DNA of 10,025 nt from the NCBI GenBank assembly GCA_003482405.1, contig DMZB01000252.1, positions 1 to 10,025 on the forward strand. The letters are read 5' to 3'. This document shows, in pieces, positions 1 to 6,345 of the stretch (positions are counted from its first letter, which is position 1; each line of letters starts with the position of its first letter). Origin of the DNA: Lactobacillus sp. (GTDB taxonomy: Bacteria > Bacillota > Bacilli > Lactobacillales > Lactobacillaceae). The notes under the pieces were generated by a model that saw only the letters and a program-made list of their open reading frames with translations, was not told the origin of the DNA and made no database searches. Made by a program: the position numbers and the translations under genes.

Positions 1-881
1 ATCACAGTCTGTTCCGGCGTTAATGTCTTCATATCTTTAGGATTAACCAACAAGTCATCAACTGGCAGCTCCAATTTATCCAGTTTCATGGCCGTCCGCA
101 CAATTTTTTCCAAATCGTGACCCATCAAAACCACTTTTCGATCCGTGGCAGCAGCGGCATCAAAAATCTGTTGCATCCGTAAAATATTAGATGCCACACT
201 GGCAACGATAATCCGCCCGTCATGGGCCGCAAACTGATCTTTGACGAAATTGCTGATTTGATTTTCTGTGGCGGAATCACCATATTGCTCAGCACCAGCG
301 GAATCACTCAATAAGGCAACCACACCATTTTTGCCGATCTCGCCTAACCGCGCCAAATCTGTTTGATAAAATGGTGCCGCAGTCTGGTCAAACTTAAAGT
401 CACCGGTATACACAACCTGTCCCAGTGGCGTTTTCACGTCAATGCCCAGGGATTCAGGAATGCTGTGTGTCGTCTTAAAGAAAGAAACGGTCTCTTCACC
501 AAAATCAATTTCCGTGTCAGCGTCGACCACGTGGAAGTCATTGAACTTCTTTGACTGTGGGTCGTTTTCCACATTCAACTTGGCCAATTCAATTGTTAAG
601 TTAGATCCAAATACGGGGACGTTAAACTCACTGACAAAGTATGGTAAAGCACCAATTGCATCTGCGTGGCCATGAGTGAGAAAGACACCGACGATCTGGT
701 CTGCATGCTCCCGCAAATAATTCCAGTCAGGAATGACAATGTCGATCCCTAATAGCTCATTTTCGGGATACTTCAATCCACAATCTAAAATAAAAATATC
801 ATCATTAACTTCTAGTGCGTACATGTTCTTGCCGTTTTCGCGGACACCGCCAAACGGAATAATTCGAATTTGTTTACTCAA
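1..881 (-). CDS. rnjB: Ribonuclease J2-type (RNase J family, metallo-beta-lactamase/beta-CASP), 5' part only
   Basis: The first 293 codons are present; the 3' end lies beyond the window start. RNase J enzymes are cytoplasmic metallo-beta-lactamase/beta-CASP nucleases that process and degrade mRNA, and J1 and J2 usually form a complex. Visible motifs are IIPFGG near residue 7, the metal-site block THGHADAIGALPY at 69-81, TTHS at 137-140, TGDFKFD at 159-165 and LLSDSAGAEQ at 190-199. The canonical HxHxDH is HxHxDA here, so one metal-ligand histidine is replaced by alanine; this points to the J2 paralogue rather than J1. The start is TTG at 879-881, chosen because AGGTGA lies 6 nt upstream (888-893) and the protein then begins with the family's usual short N-terminus. 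An rpsO neighbour also fits J2. Family assignment is secure; J2 versus J1 is inferred. Confidence 0.93.
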   Translation of the reverse strand, partial: MSKQIRIIPFGGVRENGKNMYALEVNDDIFILDCGLKYPENELLGIDIVIPDWNYLREHADQIVGVFLTHGHADAIGALPYFVSEFNVPVFGSNLTIELAKLNVENDPQSKKFNDFHVVDADTEIDFGEETVSFFKTTHSIPESLGIDVKTPLGQVVYTGDFKFDQTAAPFYQTDLARLGEIGKNGVVALLSDSAGAEQYGDSATENQISNFVKDQFAAHDGRIIVASVASNILRMQQIFDAAAATDRKVVLMGHDLEKIVRTAMKLDKLELPVDDLLVNPKDMKTLTPEQTV

Positions 882-1223
882 TCTGTTCACCTCATCATTT
901 TACTTAATTGTTTCTCTGTTAATTTTGTCATTTTTTCTAGTTTTAACGACTTGTCTATAGAGCATTCGATAATCAGTTAGCCATGTTTCAGTTAACCGTG
1001 ATTATCAAACACCGTACGCAAATAGCTTCACGTCGCAAAACTGTTGGACGTGTCTAAAGAGGCAGCAACCCCACAAACTAGTGAATGAAAAATTATGTTT
1101 TCTTCGGGACAATCAGTTACATGTAGCTTATCATATTCCACGGCAAATGCCAATTGATCGCCCAATTGACGGCGTTTTATCCTATTGTTAATGGTTGATT
1201 GATTACCCATGCACCAGATAAAC
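882..1223. other. Non-coding stretch upstream of the RNase J gene, with small repeats
   Basis: About 340 bp between the rpsO terminator and the RNase J start contain no credible gene. The sequence holds an interrupted inverted repeat (968-1006), an overlapping pair of 10-bp direct repeats (973-982 and 988-997) and two copies of CCAATTGA 12 bp apart (1150-1157 and 1162-1169). The only confident functional site is the ribosome binding site at 888-893. I found no strong sigma-A promoter on the minus strand: the best pair, TTGGCA with TAAGCT 17 bp downstream near 1130-1160, has a poor -10. The RNase J promoter is expected to lie here. Confidence 0.6.
968..1006 (-). repeat. Interrupted inverted repeat with overlapping direct repeats
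   Basis: GATAATCA (968-975) pairs with TGATTATC (999-1006), giving 8 bp; a further GTTA/TAAC pairing can form inside after a 2-nt bulge. On the minus strand the same segment contains GGTTAACTGA (988-997) and GGCTAACTGA (973-982), which are direct repeats with a 15-bp period. It ends about 87 nt upstream of the RNase J start. It could be an operator or a leader-RNA stem; no regulator can be named. Confidence 0.4.
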
Positions 1224-1252
1224 AAAAAAGAGCCACCCAAATGGGTAGCCCT
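1224..1252 (-). terminator. Rho-independent terminator of rpsO
   Basis: On the minus strand a 10-bp stem (1243-1252 with 1229-1238, two G-U pairs) closes a 4-nt ATTT loop and is followed by six Ts (1224-1229). It begins 26 nt after the rpsO stop codon, which separates rpsO from the RNase J gene as transcription units. Confidence 0.87.
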
Positions 1253-1278
1253 CCTCACACACTTCGGTCGAACAACGA

Positions 1279-1548
1279 TTACCGACGAAGACCCAACTTT
1301 TGAATTAACGTCCGGTAACGTTCAATATCCGTGCTACGCAGGTAACGCAGTAAGTTACGACGGTGACCAATCTTCTTCAACAAACCACGTTGTGAGTGGT
1401 AGTCGTGAGTGTGCACTTGTAAATGCGCGTTCAATTGGTTGATGTCAGCCGTTAAAACTGCGATTTGGACCTCAGCAGAACCGGTGTCGCCTTCGTGACG
1501 CGCGTATTCTGTCATGATCTTAGTCTTTTCTGCTTGTGTAATTGCCAT
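1279..1548 (-). CDS. rpsO: 30S ribosomal protein S15
   Basis: The product has 89 residues, the usual S15 length. S15 binds the three-way junction of helices 20, 21 and 22 in 16S rRNA and starts assembly of the 30S platform. The sequence is typical throughout: the [12 protein letters not shown] start, [11 protein letters not shown] near residues 22-32, the HxxDxxSxRGL block near 50-60 ([11 protein letters not shown]) with [10 protein letters not shown] following, and LIQKLGLRR at the end. The start is the ATG at 1546-1548. An in-frame GTG at 1558-1560 would add four residues but lies inside the ribosome binding site (AAAGGTGGA), so it is rejected. The gene is transcribed alone, from a promoter at 1645-1673 to a terminator at 1224-1252, and diverges from rpsT. 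Its leader is long enough for autoregulation, as known for S15 in other bacteria. Confidence 0.98.
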   Translation of the reverse strand: MAITQAEKTKIMTEYARHEGDTGSAEVQIAVLTADINQLNAHLQVHTHDYHSQRGLLKKIGHRRNLLRYLRSTDIERYRTLIQKLGLRR

Positions 1549-1638
1549 GGATAAATCCACCTTTCAAATATTGTCACCACATACCGAGTCTACGCCAAGT
1601 GGTGGCGATAAACTAAGTAAGGGTCGTGCTTTTGCACG
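1549..1638 (-). promoter_or_regulatory. Structured rpsO mRNA leader, candidate S15 autoregulatory element
   Basis: The predicted transcript starts near 1638. Its very 5' end is a hairpin, CGTGC-AAAA-GCACG (1625-1638). Next is CGCCA-CCACT-TGGCG (1593-1607). The CACCAC in this second hairpin (1599-1604) can instead pair with GTGGTG (1575-1580), and its CCACC (1601-1605) is complementary to GGTGG in the ribosome binding site (1557-1561). These pairings are mutually exclusive, as expected of a translational switch. S15 represses its own mRNA through different leader folds in different bacteria. That this leader does so is inference. Confidence 0.45.
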
Positions 1639-1644
1639 TTTAAT

Positions 1645-1673
1645 AGTGTATCTAATCAAGCCCACAATTGCAA
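1645..1673 (-). promoter_or_regulatory. rpsO promoter
   Basis: On the minus strand, -35 TTGCAA (1668-1673) is separated by exactly 17 bp from -10 TACACT (1645-1650). It would start transcription near 1638, giving a leader of about 90 nt. It has the same TTGCAA -35 and spacing as the divergent rpsT promoter. Confidence 0.7.
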
Positions 1674-1690
1674 GCAAAACCACGCCTCAT

Positions 1691-1704
1691 CTTGACAGGT
1701 CAAG
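1691..1704. promoter_or_regulatory. 14-bp palindrome between the divergent rpsO and rpsT promoters
   Basis: CTTGAC-AG-GTCAAG is a perfect 6+2+6 palindrome. It lies 17 bp upstream of the rpsO -35 and 31 bp upstream of the rpsT -35. A further CTTGAC half site starts at 1713. The position suits an operator shared by both ribosomal protein genes, but no regulator is identifiable and chance is possible. Confidence 0.35.
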
Positions 1705-1735
1705 TAAATTTCCTTGACGCAACTACATTTATTTA

Positions 1736-1764
1736 TTGCAATGACTGAAAGGCTCTTGTATAAT
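1736..1764 (+). promoter_or_regulatory. rpsT promoter
   Basis: -35 TTGCAA (1736-1741), a 17-bp spacer and a consensus -10 TATAAT (1759-1764). Transcription would start near 1771, giving a leader of about 47 nt that carries the hairpin at 1781-1800. Confidence 0.87.
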
Positions 1765-1780
1765 GATGACTGTTGAAATT

Positions 1781-1800
1781 TGTTTGACGTGGGTCAAACG
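1781..1800 (+). promoter_or_regulatory. Hairpin in the rpsT leader just upstream of the ribosome binding site
   Basis: GTTTGAC (1782-1788) pairs perfectly with GTCAAAC (1793-1799) around a GTGG loop, and a T-G pair extends it to 8 bp. It ends 4 nt before the ribosome binding site GGAGGTG (1805-1811). It could limit or expose ribosome access, or protect the 5' end of the mRNA; no function is shown. Confidence 0.5.
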
Positions 1801-1817
1801 CTCCGGAGGTGAAATTA

Positions 1818-2072
1818 ATGCCAGTTACTAAATCAGCCATTGCGCGTGTGAAAACTAACGAAATTGCTCAAGCACGTCGCGTTGCTCAATTGAGCGAAGA
1901 ACGGACTGCAGTTAAAAAGTTTGAAAAAGCTGTAACTGCTGGTGCAGACAACGTTGAAGAATTATACCGTTCCGCGAGCGCTGCAATTGACCACGCCTAC
2001 TCAAAAGGTTTGATCAAAAAGAACAAGGCTTCTCGTGACAAGTCACGTTTAGCTGCTCGCCTAGCCAAGTAA
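1818..2072 (+). CDS. rpsT: 30S ribosomal protein S20
   Basis: The product has 84 residues, normal for S20, a helical primary 16S rRNA-binding protein of the 30S body. Recognisable blocks are [11 protein letters not shown] near residues 5-15, [11 protein letters not shown] near 29-39, and the C-terminal segment from [14 protein letters not shown] to the end. It is rich in lysine, arginine and alanine, as the family is. The start is the ATG at 1818, 6 nt after GGAGGTG (1805-1811). An in-frame GTG at 1809 lies inside this ribosome binding site and is rejected. This is the only plus-strand gene in the window. It has its own promoter and terminator, diverges from rpsO and converges on holA. Confidence 0.98.
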   Translation: MPVTKSAIARVKTNEIAQARRVAQLSEERTAVKKFEKAVTAGADNVEELYRSASAAIDHAYSKGLIKKNKASRDKSRLAARLAK

Positions 2073-2078
2073 TTTTTT

Positions 2079-2112
2079 GAACCATCATCGTTCGCGGTGA
2101 TGGTTTTTCTTT
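2079..2112 (+). terminator. Rho-independent terminator of rpsT
   Basis: A stem of at least 10 bp (2081-2090 with 2095-2104, one T-G pair) closes a TTCG loop, is extended by flanking A-T pairs, and is followed by TTTTTCTTT. It starts 7 nt after the rpsT stop codon. Confidence 0.92.
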
Positions 2113-2227
2113 AGTCATTTTTGCACTGCGGTGTAGACTCTCTCATCTGATCTGGCAGACAACCTCATTTAAAATCTAAAACGATGCAGCAAAAGAGTGG
2201 AATATAACGCGATTTGTCCCTCTCTAG

Positions 2228-2281
2228 TAACATTAAAGCCGTCTATGAGTGTGAATTTCTCATAGGCGGCTTTTGATGTTA
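2228..2281. terminator. Long inverted repeat between convergent rpsT and holA, probable bidirectional terminator
   Basis: The core is a 15-bp stem (2235-2249 with 2259-2273, one T-G pair) around a 9-nt loop. Seven more pairs (2228-2234 with 2275-2281) follow after a single bulged T at 2274, so almost the whole 54-bp segment folds on itself. It lies 62 bp past the holA stop and downstream of the rpsT terminator. The T tracts are short: CTTTT on the plus strand and CTTTAATGTT on the minus strand. It may instead be a copy of a dispersed small repeat; genome copy number would decide. Confidence 0.55.
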
Positions 2282-2342
2282 GATGATATGGCTACAGAAT
2301 TCAACCTTATTCAGCGAAGTCGATAAAACTCAAATGTCTGGA

Positions 2343-3368
2343 TCAGGCTGCTTGATTCGTAAACTGTAGCATAAATAAGTTAAACAACAGCTCTGGATCG
2401 TCACGACTCTGTTTGAGCTGGGTCTCAATATTGATAAGTCCTAAAAAGGCTCTGCTCAAATCCCGTTGTGAAAAATGACGATCACTTTGGATGGCCAATT
2501 TGACACGATAAGGGTGTACCTTTAACTGTCCCGCCAGCGTGCCTTGACTTAACCCACGACTGGAAAGCACTTTAACTTGAAGTAGCAAGCGAAACTGACT
2601 CACTAAGACTGCATTGATTCGCAAGGGTTCCTCGCCAGTTGCTAGTAGATCGTGATACAGTGTGACTGCTTGTTTAACTTTTCGTGCCAGGACCGCAGTG
2701 ACTAGGTCAAACACATTATCGTCCAACGACTGTGTTACTAAACCCGTTACAGCCGTCACAGTGATCAAATGATCCTGAATGGCGAATAATTCTAACTTAG
2801 TCAGAGCCGCCATCATTAAAGAAAGATCTGCTCCCGTGCGCTGAATCAAAGTATCCAACGCGCCAGCCTCAAATTTAAATCCGTCCTGGGTGGCCTGTTG
2901 CTCAACAAATCGTCTTGCGTCTTGCTCACTTAGTGGGGATGCATCGACAGTAACAGCCACCTTTTTAAGCGTTTTAACCAGTTTTTTACGACCGTCGAGT
3001 TTTTCATAGGGCGCAAAAATCACCATGATTGTGGTCGGCTCCGGATGTTCAACAAACTTTAGCAATGCATCCAAATCATGATCAACTTTGGACTTACTCT
3101 TTTCACCCGTTAAAAAAAACGGATTATCGATCATAACCAGCCGATGATCACCAAAAAAAGGCATCGCCATCGCATCATCCAAGGCAACGGCCACTGGCGT
3201 TTGCACCATGTCGTAACTGCCCACATTCATTTGTGCCTGATCAGCTGGAATGACAGCTTTAAACTGCGCACGAATTTGATTCAGAAGATACCGTTCCGTG
3301 CCTGTAACGAGATATAAAGGTTGAGTGTTCATCTCCTGTATTTGACGCGAGAGCTCCGCAACTTTCAT
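2343..3368 (-). CDS. holA: DNA polymerase III delta subunit (clamp loader)
   Basis: The product has 341 residues, the usual length for HolA/YqeN. Delta is the clamp-loader subunit that opens the beta sliding clamp; it has an AAA+-like fold without a working ATP site. Visible features are PLYLVTGTERYLL at residues 17-29 (a degenerate nucleotide-site region), MPFFGDHRLVMID at 69-81, where the paired phenylalanines match the known clamp-contacting position, TGADLSLMMAALTKLELF around 178-195, and a C-terminal collar domain ending in DPELLFNLFML. The start is the ATG at 3366-3368; AAGGA lies about 13 nt upstream, a wide spacing. The gene follows comEC, the usual arrangement in Firmicutes, with a 105-bp gap that carries a probable separate promoter. 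This would keep an essential gene expressed independently of competence control. Confidence 0.96.
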   Translation of the reverse strand: MKVAELSRQIQEMNTQPLYLVTGTERYLLNQIRAQFKAVIPADQAQMNVGSYDMVQTPVAVALDDAMAMPFFGDHRLVMIDNPFFLTGEKSKSKVDHDLDALLKFVEHPEPTTIMVIFAPYEKLDGRKKLVKTLKKVAVTVDASPLSEQDARRFVEQQATQDGFKFEAGALDTLIQRTGADLSLMMAALTKLELFAIQDHLITVTAVTGLVTQSLDDNVFDLVTAVLARKVKQAVTLYHDLLATGEEPLRINAVLVSQFRLLLQVKVLSSRGLSQGTLAGQLKVHPYRVKLAIQSDRHFSQRDLSRAFLGLINIETQLKQSRDDPELLFNLFMLQFTNQAA

Positions 3369-3465
3369 TCTTAACTTTCATTCCTTTCATCAGATTGATA
3401 TCAAAGCAATTATTCAGCTCATTAACTTGGGCTGTTTTTTATTTACCCTTACAAAATCTGTTTAC

Positions 3466-3494
3466 ATTATACCCTACCGGGGTGATCCTGCCAC
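3466..3494 (-). promoter_or_regulatory. Probable holA promoter overlapping the comEC 3' end
   Basis: On the minus strand a consensus -10 TATAAT (3466-3471) lies just past the comEC stop codon. It is 17 bp from -35 GTGGCA (3489-3494, four of six consensus bases), which lies within the last comEC codons. No terminator separates comEC from holA, so read-through is also likely. Confidence 0.6.
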
Positions 3495-5783
3495 TGGATT
3501 ACGATATGGTAGCATCGTTTCCCAGTGTGCCTGACCACGCCAGTTGTAATTATACGTAATCATGCCGACATCCGCAGTATTGATAGCCGGTACCCTGTTT
3601 TCCGCCAGTGTTGTTAACGTCGACTGTTTTGGATGGCCGTAACGATTTTCTCGGCCAGCTGAGATGATGCCAAGCTTGGGCTGTAACTGACTGATGAAAG
3701 CAGGCTCACTAGCTGTATCGCTACCGTGATGGCCTAATTTCAAAACATCAACGCGTAGTGTCGGATACTGTTGTAAGATCTCCCGCTCACCGACCCGATC
3801 TAAGTCACCAGTAAATAAAAAGCGGGTCCCGTTACGGATGGTACCTAAAACAACGGAATCTTCGTTGCCACCAGGTCCCGGCCGAAACGGATGATAAACC
3901 GTAAACGGCAATCCGGCGTACTTTTGACCTGCGATAAGCTCCACAACTTTTGTATGCTTTAAAAATGGCGCAATTTTAGTTTTAAAGCCACGCGATTGTC
4001 GCATCCCCGCTGGTATCGTGAGCTGATGGACAGGCATTAATTGCAACAAACGACCAACATCGCCAATGTGATCAGCGTCCTGATGACTACAATTCACATC
4101 ATCGATCTGACTAATGCCTCGGCTGTGCAAATAATTGACTGTAACCGTCTCGACCGTGGTCTGATTCGTCGTCTGTTTGGCCCAGGCCGGCTTCATAAAG
4201 CCAAGTTTGCCGCCAGTATCGATCAAGGATACGTGCTGGTTAAAGGGTGTGCGTAGCAAAATGCTATCACCCTGCCCGACATCGATAAACGAAACTTCAC
4301 CATCTTGAGGCAGATGGATCCACATAAATGCTCCACCGTAACATAAAATCAGCGCCACTAACCAACGTTTTCGATACTTAAACCGACGTTCATCAATAGC
4401 TAACAGGGTCACAATCAAACAAATCCATGTCAGTAGCGTCGGCAATTGACCAAATGTAATCATGCCGGGCAAATTCCCCAGCCAGTTAATGATTCTACTA
4501 AAATTCAGTATCAGCAAATTGCTGAGCGTGGTCAGTAATGAAATGTTTCCGCCGACCAGGGCACCTAATATCACAACTGGAAAGATAATCCAGCCAAATA
4601 AGGGAATTACCAGCAAATTGACAGGCGTACTGAGCAAATGAATTTGAAAAATTGAATGTAGCACTAACGGTAAGCTGGCAAGGTTCATTAACCACGTTTG
4701 CCACCACGTTTTCTCGTTGGTCACGTAAAGTAGTGTAAAAGCTAACAGATAACTCAACTGTCCACCCAGTGTGAGTAAAACAGCTGGTTGTAACAATAAT
4801 CCACCAATTAACGACAATCCCCACATGTCTAATCCGCTCACGTGCCCGCGTCGCCCACGATTTATCAATGGCATCAGCAAAGTCACTTCACCGATTAGAA
4901 TTGCCCGAACCAAGGTTCCTGAGCCACCAGCGATAATTGCATAAAGGGGCAAGCCAGCCGCTAAGACAATTTGTGAAACTTCACGTGGAATGCCACATCT
5001 GGCTAGCAAAAAGCGACATAGTCCGACCAGATAAACCACGTGCATGCCGGAAATACTAAACAAGTGCAATAGCCCCAACTGTTTGAGTCCATTATTCTGT
5101 GTGTAAAAATCAGCAGCCGTGGCTCCTAGAATCAAATTGCCCGCATATTCTGACAAGGGCGCTGGCAGTTGATCAAAGCGCTGGATGAGTTGTTTTCGCC
5201 ACTGGTGCATTAAATCGCCAGGCCACTGCAAAAGTGTTTGTGAGGCTGGCAAAAACGACCATTGCGTCATTTTCACAGTGCCGTGAATCCCAGTCGTTCG
5301 CATCTGTATTCTGCGGTCAAATTGAAGACGATTACGCGGGCTTTCCAACAGTTCATTTGTTCCCATCAGTTGCCAAGTTGTGGCAGTCACCACCGCTTTT
5401 AATTGTTGGGCGGTCGCCTCACTTTTAAGGTGTCCAAATGCACGTACCCGCCGGCCCGCCGAGGTGAGGCCCTGTACGCTCACCGTATCGCCATTAACTT
5501 GAATCAAATCAGGCTCAACACGCATTGTCAGTTGACGCGTTTGGGTGGTGTGCCAAACGTAGCGTTCGTATTGTTGATTATCGTGACTGAACCAAAATAG
5601 CGCTAGAACGCCAACGCTCAATAACCACAATAACTGAACGATTAGTCGCCTCAGTGTCCAAACACGTAAAACGAGATAAGCGATCCCAATACCTGCCCAC
5701 CAAAAATGACCAACGACAACCGCGTTGACTAACCCCACCATCAAGGCTAAGAAAATCCATGGCGGTCGTGTTGACTCTGTCAC
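3474..5783 (-). CDS. comEC: DNA internalization competence protein ComEC/Rec2
   Basis: The product has 769 residues, full length for ComEC, the membrane channel that carries single-stranded DNA into the cytoplasm during natural transformation. Hydrophobic segments occupy residues 10-65, followed by an extracellular N-terminal domain to about 185. The competence transmembrane domain (about 210-465) contains LLHLFSISGMHV at 238-249. The C-terminal metallo-beta-lactamase domain starts at IDVGQGDSILL (500-510). It keeps SHQDADHIGD at 566-575, FTGD at 657-660, LGHHGSD at 683-689 and YGHP at 715-718, so its putative nuclease site looks complete. The start is a GTG at 5781-5783 that overlaps the comEB stop (GTGA). 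There is no clear ribosome binding site, so translation probably depends on coupling to comEB. I see no frameshift or internal stop, unlike comEA in the same operon. Confidence 0.97.
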   Translation of the reverse strand: MTESTRPPWIFLALMVGLVNAVVVGHFWWAGIGIAYLVLRVWTLRRLIVQLLWLLSVGVLALFWFSHDNQQYERYVWHTTQTRQLTMRVEPDLIQVNGDTVSVQGLTSAGRRVRAFGHLKSEATAQQLKAVVTATTWQLMGTNELLESPRNRLQFDRRIQMRTTGIHGTVKMTQWSFLPASQTLLQWPGDLMHQWRKQLIQRFDQLPAPLSEYAGNLILGATAADFYTQNNGLKQLGLLHLFSISGMHVVYLVGLCRFLLARCGIPREVSQIVLAAGLPLYAIIAGGSGTLVRAILIGEVTLLMPLINRGRRGHVSGLDMWGLSLIGGLLLQPAVLLTLGGQLSYLLAFTLLYVTNEKTWWQTWLMNLASLPLVLHSIFQIHLLSTPVNLLVIPLFGWIIFPVVILGALVGGNISLLTTLSNLLILNFSRIINWLGNLPGMITFGQLPTLLTWICLIVTLLAIDERRFKYRKRWLVALILCYGGAFMWIHLPQDGEVSFIDVGQGDSILLRTPFNQHVSLIDTGGKLGFMKPAWAKQTTNQTTVETVTVNYLHSRGISQIDDVNCSHQDADHIGDVGRLLQLMPVHQLTIPAGMRQSRGFKTKIAPFLKHTKVVELIAGQKYAGLPFTVYHPFRPGPGGNEDSVVLGTIRNGTRFLFTGDLDRVGEREILQQYPTLRVDVLKLGHHGSDTASEPAFISQLQPKLGIISAGRENRYGHPKQSTLTTLAENRVPAINTADVGMITYNYNWRGQAHWETMLPYRNPVAGSPR

Positions 5784-6289
5784 TGTTGAGGTGTTGAATC
5801 TTGATGATCAGTAGTGAGAAAGTCAGCAACGTGAAACTGTGTTAAGGCATCTTCTGGAATATCGATCTGCTTGAGTTCAATCTGTTTCAATGTGACTAAA
5901 TGCATTGCATAAGGATCATTGTGATAATTGCGCAAATAGTTAATTTTAGTTATCCCTGCCTGTAACAACATCTTGGTACATTGTAAGCACGGAAAATCAG
6001 TGACGTAAATTTCTGATCCGTCCGTGGCGATACCAAACTTTGCACACTGTAAGACCGCATTCATTTCCGCGTGAATCGTGCGCAAGCAGTGCCCATCAAC
6101 CAAGTAGTCACCCACTTCCGTACAGTGGTCATCACCGGACACGGATCCATTATAGCCACCCGCAATCACCCGTTTGTCCCGAACGAGCACAGCGCCGACT
6201 GACAAACGTTGACAGGTGCTGCGGCTCGCTAACAACACGGCCTGCATCATAAAGTATTGATCCCATGGCACTCGTTTTTGATTCGTCAT
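5780..6289 (-). CDS. comEB: ComE operon protein 2, dCMP/deoxycytidylate deaminase family
   Basis: The product has 169 residues, matching the ComEB/dCMP deaminase family, zinc enzymes that convert dCMP to dUMP for dTMP synthesis. The zinc and catalytic motifs are present: TIHAEMNAVL at residues 71-80 (His73 ligand, Glu75 proton shuttle) and PCLQC at 100-104 (Cys101 and Cys104 ligands). Other family signatures are the N-terminal WDQYFM at 9-14, VGAVLV near 31-36, GGYNGSVSG near 44-52 and a C-terminal NDPYA. The ATG start has a GGAGG site 7 nt upstream. It lies 56 bp after comEA and overlaps comEC by four bases. The gene sits in the competence operon by conserved synteny; in Bacillus it is not required for DNA uptake, so its main role is probably nucleotide metabolism. 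Confidence 0.96.
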   Translation of the reverse strand: MTNQKRVPWDQYFMMQAVLLASRSTCQRLSVGAVLVRDKRVIAGGYNGSVSGDDHCTEVGDYLVDGHCLRTIHAEMNAVLQCAKFGIATDGSEIYVTDFPCLQCTKMLLQAGITKINYLRNYHNDPYAMHLVTLKQIELKQIDIPEDALTQFHVADFLTTDHQDSTPQQ

Positions 6290-6345
6290 TATCTAACCTC
6301 CATAATTGTCCAAGTCTATGTGTTAAGACTAAGCTAGTCAGATCA

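Noticed and set aside
882..1223. Riboswitch, T-box or small RNA upstream of the RNase J gene
   Set aside because: No T-box sequence, conserved riboswitch core or terminator/antiterminator pair could be recognised; only small repeats are present.
1028..1258. 76-codon open frame on the minus strand downstream of rpsO
   Set aside because: It spans the rpsO terminator, has no ribosome binding site or recognisable family and shows no coding-like composition.
1209..1442. Plus-strand open frame antisense to rpsO
   Set aside because: It is a shadow of the strongly conserved rpsO gene and has no ribosome binding site of its own.
2113..2227. Possible small gene or RNA between rpsT and holA
   Set aside because: No open frame with a ribosome binding site; the TATAAC near 2200 lacks a matching -35.
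3369..3473. Terminator between comEC and holA
   Set aside because: The six-T run at 3435-3440 is on the plus strand, so on the transcribed strand it is A-rich, and only a 4-bp CAGC/GCTG stem is present.
4498..4824. 108-codon minus-strand frame inside comEC
   Set aside because: It is in a different frame within an intact comEC and resembles no known protein; chance overlap.
6040..6252. Plus-strand open frame antisense to comEB
   Set aside because: comEB is well conserved on the other strand with its catalytic motifs, and this frame has no start signal.
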